Shown: positions 1-8,703, counted from the stretch's first letter. The stretch is 64,000 nt of DNA from Pseudomonas fildesensis (GCF_001050345.1 NZ_LFMW01000016.1:1-64000), one strand, 5' to 3'. Numbers and translations are program-made. The notes: a model not told the origin generated them from the sequence alone.

Positions 1-153
1 CGCTACGTCGGCTTCGGCAAAGCTGATTTTCAGGACGATGAAAAACGGCAGTGCGAAAAACATGAACAGCCACAGGAATGGAATCCCAATGACCACCTGC
101 TTGCCATTGGGAATGATGCGGTGCAGGCGCCGCTTGAACTTCTTCATGTTCAT
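1..153 (-). CDS. spuG: Polyamine ABC transporter permease SpuG/PotH (5' part only)
   Basis: Only the first 51 codons are in the window; the gene continues past position 1. The visible protein has a basic cytoplasmic start (MNMKKFKRRLHR) and then a hydrophobic stretch from about residue 22 to 44, the first membrane segment expected of a PotB/PotH-type permease. The ATG at 151-153 overlaps the TGA of the upstream ATPase gene (150-152) in an ATGA arrangement, which indicates translational coupling and fixes the start. It would form the membrane channel with a second permease (SpuH) outside the window. The call rests mainly on operon position plus this N-terminus, since no EAA motif is visible yet. 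Confidence 0.85.
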   Translation of the reverse strand, partial: MNMKKFKRRLHRIIPNGKQVVIGIPFLWLFMFFALPFFIVLKISFAEADVA

Positions 154-1292
154 GAGCGAAGTACCACGCCGCTGTCGTCTTCCCACCACACGTAAACCTG
201 GTCACCCCAGGTTGGCCGCTGGCCACGGCGCTCGGCGTTGGCGACGAAGGACTGCACCAGCTTGCCGCTCGGCAGTTCCACGTAGAACACCGAGTGCCCG
301 CCGAGGTAGGCGATGTCGTGCACCTTGCCGCTGGACCAGTTGTGCTCGCAGGTCGGCATTTCGGTGGTGACCAACAGTTTTTCCGGGCGGATGGCGTAGG
401 TCACCGACTTGTCTTCCACCGAGGTGGCGATGCCGTAGCCCACGTAGATATCGCGGTCCAGGTCTGGGCACTTGAGCACCGCGTGGCCCTCGGCGTCGTC
501 CACTACCTGAGTGTCGAAGATGTTGACGTTGCCGATGAACTCACACACCAGGCGGCTGGTAGGCGTCTCGTAGATGTCCACCGGGCTGCCGATCTGGGCG
601 ATCCAGCCCAGGTGCATGATCGCGATGCGCTCGGCCATGGTCATGGCCTCTTCCTGGTCGTGAGTCACCATCACGCAGGTCACGCCGACGCGCTCGATGA
701 TCTCCACCAGTTCAAGCTGCATTTGCGAACGCAGCTTTTTGTCGAGGGCGCCCATCGGCTCATCGAGCAGCAGCAGTTTCGGACGCTTGGCCAGGGAACG
801 GGCCAGGGCCACACGCTGACGCTGGCCGCCGGACAACTGGTGCGGTTTGCGCTTGGCGTATTCGCTCATGCGCACCAGCTTGAGCATCTCGGCCACGCGG
901 GCGTCGATTTCCGCCTTGGGGATCTTGTCCTGTTGCAGGCCGAAGGCGATGTTCTGCGCCACGGTCATGTGCGGGAACAAGGCGTAGGACTGGAACATCA
1001 TGTTGATCGGCCGCTCGTAGGGCGGCATGTCGGTGATGTCCACACCGTCCAGGTAGATACGACCTTCGGTTGGGCGCTCGAAGCCTGCGAGCATACGCAG
1101 CAAGGTGGACTTGCCCGAACCCGAACCGCCGAGCAAGGCGAAGATCTCGCCTTTCTTGATTTCCAGGGACACATCGTCCACGGCAATCGTCTCGTCGAAC
1201 TTCTTCGTGACCCGGTCGATTTTGACCAGCACCTTTTTCGGTGTCTGGTCGCCCTCGAGGGCTTTCTTATAGGCGCCGGAGGCAACTGCCAT
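150..1292 (-). CDS. spuF: Polyamine ABC transporter ATP-binding protein SpuF/PotG
   Basis: This 380-aa ATPase energises putrescine/spermidine import at the inner membrane. Walker A (GGSGSGKST) lies at about residues 55-63, the signature LSGGQRQRVALARS near 152-165, and Walker B (LLLLDEP) near 172-178, followed by the switch histidine in VTHDQEEA. The C-terminal third is the TOBE/regulatory domain typical of PotA/PotG and matches the family's usual length of about 375-385 aa. A GGGAG ribosome site sits about 10 bases before the ATG at 1292. It lies between the binding-protein gene spuE (75-bp gap) and spuG (4-bp overlap), the gene order of the P. aeruginosa spu operon. Confidence 0.95.
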   Translation of the reverse strand: MAVASGAYKKALEGDQTPKKVLVKIDRVTKKFDETIAVDDVSLEIKKGEIFALLGGSGSGKSTLLRMLAGFERPTEGRIYLDGVDITDMPPYERPINMMFQSYALFPHMTVAQNIAFGLQQDKIPKAEIDARVAEMLKLVRMSEYAKRKPHQLSGGQRQRVALARSLAKRPKLLLLDEPMGALDKKLRSQMQLELVEIIERVGVTCVMVTHDQEEAMTMAERIAIMHLGWIAQIGSPVDIYETPTSRLVCEFIGNVNIFDTQVVDDAEGHAVLKCPDLDRDIYVGYGIATSVEDKSVTYAIRPEKLLVTTEMPTCEHNWSSGKVHDIAYLGGHSVFYVELPSGKLVQSFVANAERRGQRPTWGDQVYVWWEDDSGVVLRS

Positions 1293-1366
1293 TTACGAAA
1301 CTCCCAACAAAAAAGAGTGCAGTTCGCCCGATGCGGGCGAACTTTGGATAGTTTGAGCTTTAAGCC

Positions 1367-2461
1367 TTACTTGCCCGTCTTGACCTTGGTCCAGCTACGG
1401 GTCATCAAACGTTGCACTTTCGGGGGTAGCTCGAAGTTGACGAATGTCCTGTCGAGAACCGCCTGCGGTGGGTAAACCGCTTCGTCGGTGCGTATCGATT
1501 GCTCCATCAGTGTGTCCGCCCCCGGGTTAGGGTTGGCATAACCGACGTAATCACTGACCTGAGCGATCACCTCAGGTTGCAGTAAATAGTTGATGAAGGC
1601 GTGGGCCTCTTTGACGTTGGTCGCGTCCGCCGGGACCGCCAGCACGTCAAACCACAGGTTGCCGCCTTCTTTGGGAATCGCGTAGGCGATGTTCACGCCT
1701 TTGCCCGCCTCGCTTGCGCGAGCCTTGGCCTGGAACACATCACCGGAGAAACCTGCCGCCACGCAGATGTTGCCGTTGGCCAGGTCGGAGATGTATTTCG
1801 ACGAATGGAAATAGGTCACGTAGGGCCGCACTTTCAGCAGCTTCGCTTCGGCCTTCTTGTAGTCTTCAGGGTTCTGGCTGTTGGGGTCCAGGCCCATGTA
1901 GTTGAGCACCGCCGGCAGCATTTCATCCGCCGAGTCCATGAAGGACACGCCGCAGGTGGCCAGCTTCTTCATGTTCTCCGGCTCGAACAGCACCGCCCAG
2001 GAATCGATCTTGTCGATGCCCAGCACTTCCTTCACTTTATCGACGTTGTAACCGATGCCGTTGGTGCCCCACAGATACGGCACAGCGTACTGGTTGCCCG
2101 GGTCGTTTTTTTCCAGGCGCTTGAGCAACGCCGGGTCGAGGTTGGCGTAGTTCGTCAGCAATGACTTGTCGATCTTCTGGAACGCCCCGGCCTTGATTTG
2201 CTTACCGAGGAAGTGGTTGGACGGCACGACCACGTCGTAACCGGTACGCCCGGCCAGCAACTTGCCTTCCAGGGTTTCGTTGGAATCAAACACGTCATAC
2301 ACAGGCTTGATGCCGCTGGCCTTTTCGAAGTTGGCCAGGGTGTCGGGGCCGATGTAGTCCGACCAATTATAAATATGCACCGTCGATGCGGCCTGCACGC
2401 TGACAGCCAGCGTGATACCTGCACCCACCAGCATGGCCTTGCGAAATAAAGAAATTGGCAA
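1367..2461 (-). CDS. spuE: Periplasmic polyamine-binding protein, spermidine (SpuE) type
   Basis: This is a 364-aa PotD/PotF-family periplasmic binding protein. Residues 1-24 form a signal peptide ending in SVQA-A, followed by the family start STVHIYNWSDYIGPDT. Trp270 (in EGGNLWFDVL) stands where the spuD paralogue has Phe275; in P. aeruginosa the equivalent Trp/Phe difference separates SpuE (spermidine) from SpuD (putrescine), so I infer spermidine preference. The start is unusual: the only in-frame start giving a full signal peptide is TTG at 2459-2461, with GAGG upstream and an in-frame TAA five codons earlier. The next ATG (residue 10) would truncate the signal. It is paralogous to the neighbouring spuD. 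Confidence 0.9.
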   Translation of the reverse strand: MPISLFRKAMLVGAGITLAVSVQAASTVHIYNWSDYIGPDTLANFEKASGIKPVYDVFDSNETLEGKLLAGRTGYDVVVPSNHFLGKQIKAGAFQKIDKSLLTNYANLDPALLKRLEKNDPGNQYAVPYLWGTNGIGYNVDKVKEVLGIDKIDSWAVLFEPENMKKLATCGVSFMDSADEMLPAVLNYMGLDPNSQNPEDYKKAEAKLLKVRPYVTYFHSSKYISDLANGNICVAAGFSGDVFQAKARASEAGKGVNIAYAIPKEGGNLWFDVLAVPADATNVKEAHAFINYLLQPEVIAQVSDYVGYANPNPGADTLMEQSIRTDEAVYPPQAVLDRTFVNFELPPKVQRLMTRSWTKVKTGK

Positions 2462-2570
2462 GTGGAGGTCCTCTTAAATAGTTGGGCCTGAAGTTGTTAC
2501 CCGGCAACAAAACCGGCGCGCAACTTACCCTCGATAAACCGATCCGGCAAAACGTTCTGTCATTTAATTA

Positions 2571-2609
2571 TTTCGTTAACCACCGTGCGCATCACGGCAG
2601 TTAACGAAA
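2571..2609 (-). promoter_or_regulatory. Long interrupted hairpin between spuD and spuE
   Basis: Ten-base arms TTTCGTTAAC (2571-2580) and GTTAACGAAA (2600-2609) are exact reverse complements. Inside them, CCGTG (2583-2587) pairs with CACGG (2593-2597) around a 5-base loop, leaving a CA/CA internal mismatch. It lies 17 bases after the spuD stop and about 110 bases before spuE. On the minus strand it is followed by AT-rich sequence but no clean U-run, so it may be a leaky terminator, a 3'-end stabiliser giving more binding-protein mRNA than transporter mRNA, or a palindromic operator. Confidence 0.55.
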
Positions 2610-2625
2610 CGGCAACCTTCGCTGC

Positions 2626-3735
2626 TTACTTGCCCGACTTGATCTTGGTCCAGCTGCGCGTCATTTCACGCTGGGTTGCAGCCGGCAAGTCCGCGATGGC
2701 GTAGAGCTTGGCTTGCACATCAGCGGACGGGTAGATGCCCGGGTCGCTGGTGATGTCTTTCTCTACGTAGGCAGTGGCCTTCTCGTTACCGTTCGGGAAA
2801 CGCACGCTGTTGGTGATGGCGGCCATCACTTTCGGCTCGAGCAGGTAGTTCATGAACTTATAGGCCGCTTCGACGTTTTCGGCATCTTTAGGGATGGCGA
2901 CCATGTCATAGAAGCTGCCAGCGCCTTCTTTCGGAATGTCGTAGGCCACTTTGACTTTGCCACCGGCTTCAGCCGCACGGGACTTGGCCTGCTGGATATC
3001 ACCCGAGTAACCCACGGCCACGCAGATGTTGCCGTTGGCGAGGTCGGAGATGTACTTGGACGAGTGGAAGTAGCCGATCGAAGGACGGATCTTGAGAAAC
3101 AGCGCTTCGGCTTGTTTCAGGTCGTCTTTCTTCTGGCTGTCGGTCGGCAGACCGAGGTAATGCAGGGCGATCGGCAACATTTCAGTTGGCGAATCGAGGA
3201 AGCTCACGCCACAGCTTTTCAGCTTGGCGATGTTCTCAGGCTTGAACAGGATGTCCCACGACTCGATCTTGTCGACGCCCAGTGCGGCCTTGACCTTCTC
3301 CGGGTTGTAGCCAATACCGATCGAGCCCCACATGTACGGGAAGGCGTGTTTGTTGTCCGGGTCGCTGACCGACACGGCTTTAAGCAGGGATTTGTTCAGG
3401 TTGTCGTAGTTGGACAGCTTGGACTTGTCCAGCTCCTGGTAGACACCGGCCTTGATCTGCTTGGCGAGGAAGTTGTTCGACGGTACGACGATGTCATAAC
3501 CCGACTTGCCTGCCAGCAACTTGGCCTCGAGGGTCTCGTTGCTGTCGAAAACGTCGTACACCACTTTAATGCCCGACTCTTTTTCAAAGTTGGCGATGGT
3601 GTCCGGTGCAATGTAGTCGGACCAGTTGTACACGTGCAGCACTTTATCGTCTGCCTGGGCCGCGCCCGCCATTGCGCCCATCAGGGACAAGGCGAGGAGA
3701 GTCTTGCCAGCGTTCTTCAAACCTAATGCCTTCAT
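2626..3735 (-). CDS. spuD: Periplasmic polyamine-binding protein, putrescine (SpuD) type
   Basis: This is a 369-aa PotF-family periplasmic binding protein. The signal peptide (MKALGLKN... AGAAQA-DD) ends near residue 28, followed by KVLHVYNWSDYIAPDT. I place the start at the ATG at 3733-3735, with TTGGAGC upstream; the frame stays open to 3849, but that extension adds 38 residues ahead of a complete signal peptide. Phe275 (GAGSFYDMV) aligns with the Trp of SpuE, as in P. aeruginosa SpuD, which binds putrescine. The first binding protein of the operon, it lies 181 bp after spuC and 164 bp before spuE. The two paralogues presumably share one permease/ATPase set. Confidence 0.92.
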   Translation of the reverse strand: MKALGLKNAGKTLLALSLMGAMAGAAQADDKVLHVYNWSDYIAPDTIANFEKESGIKVVYDVFDSNETLEAKLLAGKSGYDIVVPSNNFLAKQIKAGVYQELDKSKLSNYDNLNKSLLKAVSVSDPDNKHAFPYMWGSIGIGYNPEKVKAALGVDKIESWDILFKPENIAKLKSCGVSFLDSPTEMLPIALHYLGLPTDSQKKDDLKQAEALFLKIRPSIGYFHSSKYISDLANGNICVAVGYSGDIQQAKSRAAEAGGKVKVAYDIPKEGAGSFYDMVAIPKDAENVEAAYKFMNYLLEPKVMAAITNSVRFPNGNEKATAYVEKDITSDPGIYPSADVQAKLYAIADLPAATQREMTRSWTKIKSGK

Positions 3736-3916
3736 TTTGGTAATGCTCCAATTTTTCTTTTTTGGGCCACAAGCTTTGTTATGTTTCGCGGCCCACAAAG
3801 GGCAACAAAACAGGGCGACAGTCTGGCAAGTTAGAGGGCCGGCTTTCAACCAAAGCCCCTACATTTGTAACCGTTCAGACGCAGTGCCCGAAGCCACTGC
3901 GCACTGAGCCTAGCAC

Positions 3917-5281
3917 TTAGCCCTGCAATGCCGCCAAAGTCAGGTCCAGGCAGTGACGAGCCTTGGTCACCAACTCGTCAATTTCAGCCTTGCTGATCAC
4001 CAGCGGCGGCGAAATGATCATGGTGTCGCCCACGGCGCGCATGATCAGGCCATTCTCGAAGCAGAAGGTTCGGCAAATCATGCCAACGCCGCGGCCTTCG
4101 TAACGCTTGCGCGTCGCCTTGTCCTGAACCAGCTCAATCGCACCGAGCATGCCGACACCGCGCACTTCACCCACCAGAGGGTGATCAGCCAGCTCCCTCA
4201 GACGTTTCTGCAAATAGGGTGCCGTTTCATCATGTACGCGCTTAACAATTTGTTCATCGCGCATGATGCGGATGTTTTCCAGCGCCACCGCAGCAGCCAC
4301 CGGGTGACCGGAGTAGGTGAAGCCGTGGTTGAAATCGCCGCCTTCGTTCAATACGGCCACCACGTCGTCGCGCACAATCAGGCCACCCATGGGGATGTAA
4401 CCCGAGGTCAGGCCCTTGGCGATGGTCATCATGTGTGGCTTGAGGTCATAGAAATCGCTACCGAACCACTCACCGGTGCGGCCGAAACCGCAGATCACTT
4501 CATCGGCGACGAACAGAATGTCGTATTTGGCGAGAATTTCCTTGATGCGCGGCCAGTAGCTGTCAGGCGGTACGATCACGCCACCAGCGCCCTGGATCGG
4601 CTCGGCAATAAAGGCGCCGACGGTGTCCACGCCCAGTTCCAGAATCTTCTCTTCCAGCTGGTTCGCGGCCCACACGCCGAACTCTTCCGGGCTCATCTCG
4701 CCGCCTTCGCCGAACCAGTACGGCTGCGCGATGTGGACGATACCCGGGATCGGCAAGTCGCCCTGTTCATGCATATAGGTCATGCCGCCAAGGCTAGCGC
4801 CGGCCACGGTGGAGCCGTGGTAGCCATTCTTGCGGCTGATGATGGTTTTCTTGTTTGGCTGGCCCTTGATCGCCCAGTAGTGGCGGACCATGCGCAACAT
4901 GGTGTCGTTGCCTTCGGAGCCGGAACCGGTGAAGAACACGTGGTTCATGCCGGTGGGTGCGATGTCGGAAATAGCCTTGGCCAGTTCCAGCACCGGCGGG
5001 TGAGCGGTCTGGAAGAACAGGTTGTAGTACGGCAGTTCTTTCATCTGCTTGGCGGCCGCGTCAGCCAGTTCATCGCGACCGTAACCGATCGCCACGCACC
5101 ACAGGCCGGCCATGCCGTCGAGGATCTTGTTGCCTTCGCTGTCCCACAGGTAAACGCCGTGGGCTTTAGTGATGATCCGTGGGCCCTTCTCTTTCAATTG
5201 CTTGAAATCGCTGAACGGTGCCAGGTGATGATCGCTGCTCAAGGCTTGCCATTCACGGGTTTGCGGGTTGTTGCTGGACAT
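3917..5281 (-). CDS. spuC: Putrescine/polyamine:pyruvate aminotransferase SpuC
   Basis: This 454-aa class-III PLP-dependent aminotransferase is predicted to move the terminal amino group of putrescine or a related diamine to pyruvate in the cytoplasm. Visible marks are the cofactor-binding FFTGSGSEGNDTMLRM segment (near residues 120-135), the DEVICGFGRTG block (near 263) and the PLP lysine in MTIAKGLTSGYIPMGG (near 291). Length and N-terminus fit the SpuC family. The ATG at 5281 has AGGAG eight bases upstream. It follows spuB by 58 bp, a gap that holds a strong hairpin, and precedes the binding-protein genes, so uptake and breakdown are encoded together. Confidence 0.93.
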   Translation of the reverse strand: MSSNNPQTREWQALSSDHHLAPFSDFKQLKEKGPRIITKAHGVYLWDSEGNKILDGMAGLWCVAIGYGRDELADAAAKQMKELPYYNLFFQTAHPPVLELAKAISDIAPTGMNHVFFTGSGSEGNDTMLRMVRHYWAIKGQPNKKTIISRKNGYHGSTVAGASLGGMTYMHEQGDLPIPGIVHIAQPYWFGEGGEMSPEEFGVWAANQLEEKILELGVDTVGAFIAEPIQGAGGVIVPPDSYWPRIKEILAKYDILFVADEVICGFGRTGEWFGSDFYDLKPHMMTIAKGLTSGYIPMGGLIVRDDVVAVLNEGGDFNHGFTYSGHPVAAAVALENIRIMRDEQIVKRVHDETAPYLQKRLRELADHPLVGEVRGVGMLGAIELVQDKATRKRYEGRGVGMICRTFCFENGLIMRAVGDTMIISPPLVISKAEIDELVTKARHCLDLTLAALQG

Positions 5282-5307
5282 ACCAATCTCCTAGACTTTT
5301 CAGTGAA

Positions 5308-5333
5308 GGGCGCGCTGTTCCCACAGCGCGCCC
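5308..5333. other. GC-rich hairpin in the spuB-spuC gap
   Basis: GGGCGCGCTG (5308-5317) and CAGCGCGCCC (5324-5333) are exact 10-base arms around a 6-base loop. It starts 7 bases before the end-proximal side of spuB's stop region and about 25 bases ahead of the spuC start. No U-run follows on the minus strand, so it is more likely an mRNA-processing or stability element than an intrinsic terminator. Confidence 0.5.
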
Positions 5334-5339
5334 GGCGCA

Positions 5340-6698
5340 TCAGACGGCGAAGAGCAGGAATTCCCGCTCCCACGAACTGATCACGCGCTTGAAGTTTTCA
5401 TGCTCGGCCCGCTTGACCGCGACGTAGCCTGTGATGAATTTCTGACCCAGGTATTTCTCGATGGTCTTGCTGTTTTCCATGCGTTCCAGGGCATCTTCGA
5501 TGGTCAACGGCAGGCGCAGGTTGCGGCGCTCGTAACCACGACCCACCACCGGGGCGCTCGGGTTATGGCCTTCGACCATGCCGATGTAGCCGCACAACAG
5601 GCTGGCGGCAATCGCCAGGTACGGGTTGGCGTCGGCGCCCGGCAGGCGGTTTTCCACGCGACGGTTCTGCGGGCCGGCATCCGGTACACGCAGGCCGACA
5701 GTGCGGTTTTCTTCGCCCCACTCCACGTTCACCGGCGCCGAAGTGTCGGGCAGGAAGCGGCGGAACGAATTCACGTTGGGGGCAAACAGCGGCAGCAATT
5801 CGGGGATGAATTTCTGCAGGCCACCAATATGGTTAAGGAACAGCTGGCTCATGCTCCCGTCTTCATTGGAGAAGACGTTCTTGCCGGTGGCGATGTCAAT
5901 GATGCTCTGGTGCAGGTGCATCGCGCTGCCGGGCTCGCCGGTCATCGGCTTGGCCATGAAGGTGGCGGCCACGTTGTGCTTGAGCGCGGCCTCACGCATG
6001 GTGCGCTTGAACACCAGGATCTGGTCGGCCAGGGACAAGGCGTCGCCGTGACGGAAGTTGATTTCCATCTGCGCCGTGCCGTCTTCGTGGATCAGCGTGT
6101 CGAGGTCCAGTTCCTGCAGTTCGCACCAGTCGTAGACGTCTTCGAACAACGGGTCGAATTCGTTGGCCGCTTCTATAGAGAAGGACTGGCGACCGGTCTC
6201 CGGTCGTCCGGAACGGCCGATCGGCGGTTGCAGCGGAAAGTCCGGGTCTTCGCAGCGTTTGGTCAGGTAGAACTCCATCTCCGGCGCCACGATGGGCTGC
6301 CAGCCTTGGTCGGCGTAGAGCTTGAGGACTTTCTTGAGCACGTTACGCGGCGACAGCTCGATCGGGTTGCCTTGCTTGTCGTAGGTGTCGTGGATCACCT
6401 GAGCGGTGGGCTCGATGGCCCAAGGCACCAGGAAGACCGCGTTCTGGTCGGGGCGGCAGATCATGTCGATGTCGGCCGGGTCGAGCAATTCGTAATAGAT
6501 GTCGTCTTCGACATAGTCGCCGGTCACGGTCTGCAACAGAACGCTCTCGGGCAGGCGCATGCCTTTTTCGGCGATGAACTTGTTGGTCGGCGAGATCTTG
6601 CCCCGGGTGATACCGGTCAGGTCGCCAATCATGCATTCGACTTCTGTGATCTTGTGGTCTTTCAACCAATCGGTGAGCTGGTCGAGGTTGTTACTCAT
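5340..6698 (-). CDS. spuB: Glutamine synthetase-like gamma-glutamylpolyamine synthetase SpuB
   Basis: This 452-aa glutamine-synthetase-fold enzyme (PuuA/SpuB class) is predicted to join glutamate to putrescine or another polyamine using ATP. It has the N-terminal beta-grasp region (VECMIGDLTGITRGK, near residues 20-35) and the catalytic domain with MEFYLTKR, the HEDGTAQMEINFRHGD block near 220, GSAMHLHQS near 270 and NRTVGLRVP near 350. The ATG at 6698 follows AGAGGC and matches the usual family start; an open extension to 6818 is unlikely to be coding. It is the first gene of the minus-strand spu operon. P. aeruginosa has spuA ahead of spuB; that gene is absent here. Confidence 0.92.
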   Translation of the reverse strand: MSNNLDQLTDWLKDHKITEVECMIGDLTGITRGKISPTNKFIAEKGMRLPESVLLQTVTGDYVEDDIYYELLDPADIDMICRPDQNAVFLVPWAIEPTAQVIHDTYDKQGNPIELSPRNVLKKVLKLYADQGWQPIVAPEMEFYLTKRCEDPDFPLQPPIGRSGRPETGRQSFSIEAANEFDPLFEDVYDWCELQELDLDTLIHEDGTAQMEINFRHGDALSLADQILVFKRTMREAALKHNVAATFMAKPMTGEPGSAMHLHQSIIDIATGKNVFSNEDGSMSQLFLNHIGGLQKFIPELLPLFAPNVNSFRRFLPDTSAPVNVEWGEENRTVGLRVPDAGPQNRRVENRLPGADANPYLAIAASLLCGYIGMVEGHNPSAPVVGRGYERRNLRLPLTIEDALERMENSKTIEKYLGQKFITGYVAVKRAEHENFKRVISSWEREFLLFAV

Positions 6699-7305
6699 AA
6701 ATGCCTCTGGGCTGGGTTTCCTGACATCCATTAAAGGCCAGGCGTTGTTTGACGCAGCATCCGCGTCGTTTTGTGGTTCAGGGTAGGAGCTTACCTGCCA
6801 TTTGCTGCAGCGTTGCATTCCTCAAGCAAAACCCGTGCAGAATCATGAGCGGCACCTTGGGCTAGAGCTGTCCAGGGGCAGACACGAGGCAAGCGAGGGG
6901 GTAAAGAAGAGGTCGTACAAGCCGTCAAGAATATTGGCCGGGTCGCGGGTATTCACGCGGGAGGGATTGACTGATGACAAGACCTGTCTGAAGCAGGTCG
7001 AGACGCCGAGTAGCGGCAGGCGAGACATGAAGCACCCCGGTATTATTGCTGTTATGGGTTTGAATCGAGCTTAGCCTTGTTCATTTTTTTACACAACACT
7101 CCCGTAAAAAATACAACACGGCCCGCTCAAGCCTGCTAGTCCCAAGCCGATCAAACCTGAAAAATCGCCCCAAAAAGCCCCAAAAAAGCCTTCACGGCGC
7201 TTTTTTAGGGCAAAAAAGGCCTCGCTTGACTTCGGCATGCCGTTCGGGTTGACTGAAACCAGAAAGATCAATGATTGATATTTTTAACAACAAAGGTGTT
7301 GCATC
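6699..7305. promoter_or_regulatory. 607-bp divergent spuB/spuI control region
   Basis: No supportable gene lies here. It separates two divergent glutamine-synthetase-like genes and must hold both promoters. A small hairpin, GACCTG (6981-6986) with CAGGTC (6994-6999), is present. A-tracts at 7160-7164, 7172-7176, 7182-7187 and 7212-7217 and a T-tract at 7201-7206 are spaced near multiples of a helical turn, suggesting a bend. TTGACT at 7249-7254 could be a -35 element for spuI, but a good -10 box at the right spacing is lacking. Confidence 0.45.
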
Positions 7306-8682
7306 ATGTCGGTACCCCCGCGTGCCGTTCAGCTTAACGAAGCGAACGCGTTCCTTAAGGATCATCCTGAGGTTCTGTACGTAGACCTTCTAATTGCGGA
7401 TATGAATGGTGTGGTGCGCGGTAAGCGCATCGAACGCACCAGCCTCCACAAGGTTTACGAGAAGGGCATTAACCTGCCTGCCTCTTTATTTGCCCTGGAT
7501 ATCAACGGCTCGACGGTGGAAAGCACTGGCCTGGGTCTGGACATCGGTGATGCTGACCGAATCTGTTATCCGATCCCTGACACCCTGTGCAATGAACCCT
7601 GGCAAAAGCGCCCTACCGCGCAACTGCTGATGACCATGCACGAACTTGAAGGTGAACCTTTCTTCGCCGATCCTCGCGAAGTGCTCCGCCAAGTCGTAAG
7701 CAAATTTGACGACCTCGGTCTGACCATCTGCGCCGCCTTCGAGCTTGAGTTCTACCTGATCGACCAGGAGAACGTGAACGGCCGCCCACAACCGCCCCGC
7801 TCGCCGATCTCCGGCAAACGCCCGCACTCGACACAGGTCTACCTGATCGACGACCTCGACGAATACGTCGATTGCCTCCAGGACATTCTGGAAGGTGCCA
7901 AAGAGCAAGGCATCCCGGCCGACGCCATCGTCAAGGAAAGTGCCCCGGCGCAGTTCGAAGTGAACCTGCACCACGTGGCCGACCCGATCAAGGCATGCGA
8001 CTACGCCGTATTGCTCAAGCGCCTGATCAAGAACATCGCCTACGACCATGAGATGGACACCACCTTCATGGCCAAGCCTTACCCAGGCCAGGCAGGCAAC
8101 GGTTTGCACGTACACATTTCGATCCTGGACAAGGACGGCAAGAACATCTTTGCCAGCGAGGATCCCGAGCAGAACGCCGCATTGCGTCACGCGATCGGCG
8201 GTGTGCTCGAGACCCTACCCGCCCAAATGGCGTTCCTGTGCCCTAACGTCAACTCCTACCGTCGTTTCGGCGCACAGTTCTACGTGCCGAACTCGCCGTG
8301 CTGGGGCCTGGACAACCGCACCGTGGCGATTCGCGTACCGACCGGCTCGTCCGATGCGGTCCGTATCGAACACCGAGTGGCCGGCGCCGACGCCAACCCT
8401 TACCTGCTGATGGCTTCGGTCCTGGCAGGCGTGCATCACGGTCTGACCAACAAGATCGAACCTGGCGCACCGGTGGAAGGCAACAGCTACGAGCAGAACG
8501 AACAAAGCCTGCCAAACAACCTGCGCGATGCATTGCGCGAGTTGGATGACAGCGAGGTGATGGCCAAGTACATCGATCCTAAATACATCGATATCTTCGT
8601 CGCCTGTAAGGAAAGTGAGCTGGAAGAGTTTGAACACTCCATCTCCGACCTTGAATACAACTGGTATCTGCATACCGTGTAA
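7306..8682 (+). CDS. spuI: Glutamine synthetase-like gamma-glutamylpolyamine synthetase SpuI
   Basis: This 458-aa protein is the second glutamine-synthetase-fold enzyme of the cluster, a diverged paralogue of SpuB. Marks are LIADMNGVVRGKR (near residues 27-40), ELEFYLID (near 146), KESAPAQFEVNLHHV (near 207-221), GNGLHVHIS (near 265) and DNRTVAIRVPTGSSD (near 335). It is predicted to gamma-glutamylate a polyamine, a substrate different from SpuB's being likely but not provable here. AAAGGTGTTGC precedes the ATG. It is divergent from the spu operon, as spuI is in P. aeruginosa, and ends in its own strong terminator at 8704-8735. Confidence 0.9.
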   Translation: MSVPPRAVQLNEANAFLKDHPEVLYVDLLIADMNGVVRGKRIERTSLHKVYEKGINLPASLFALDINGSTVESTGLGLDIGDADRICYPIPDTLCNEPWQKRPTAQLLMTMHELEGEPFFADPREVLRQVVSKFDDLGLTICAAFELEFYLIDQENVNGRPQPPRSPISGKRPHSTQVYLIDDLDEYVDCLQDILEGAKEQGIPADAIVKESAPAQFEVNLHHVADPIKACDYAVLLKRLIKNIAYDHEMDTTFMAKPYPGQAGNGLHVHISILDKDGKNIFASEDPEQNAALRHAIGGVLETLPAQMAFLCPNVNSYRRFGAQFYVPNSPCWGLDNRTVAIRVPTGSSDAVRIEHRVAGADANPYLLMASVLAGVHHGLTNKIEPGAPVEGNSYEQNEQSLPNNLRDALRELDDSEVMAKYIDPKYIDIFVACKESELEEFEHSISDLEYNWYLHTV

Positions 8683-8703
8683 GCGGTTGCTTGATTAAAG
8701 GAA

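Noticed and set aside
3736..3849. 38-residue upstream extension of spuD
   Set aside because: It would precede an already complete signal peptide, and a good ribosome site serves the ATG at 3735.
3953..5380. 475-codon plus-strand frame opposite spuC
   Set aside because: It lies antisense to a class-III aminotransferase with all motifs; no ribosome site or recognisable domain.
7140..7220. A-tract region upstream of spuI as a terminator
   Set aside because: The A- and T-tracts are not organised as a hairpin with a following T-run, and no gene reads into the region; phased bending explains the spacing better.
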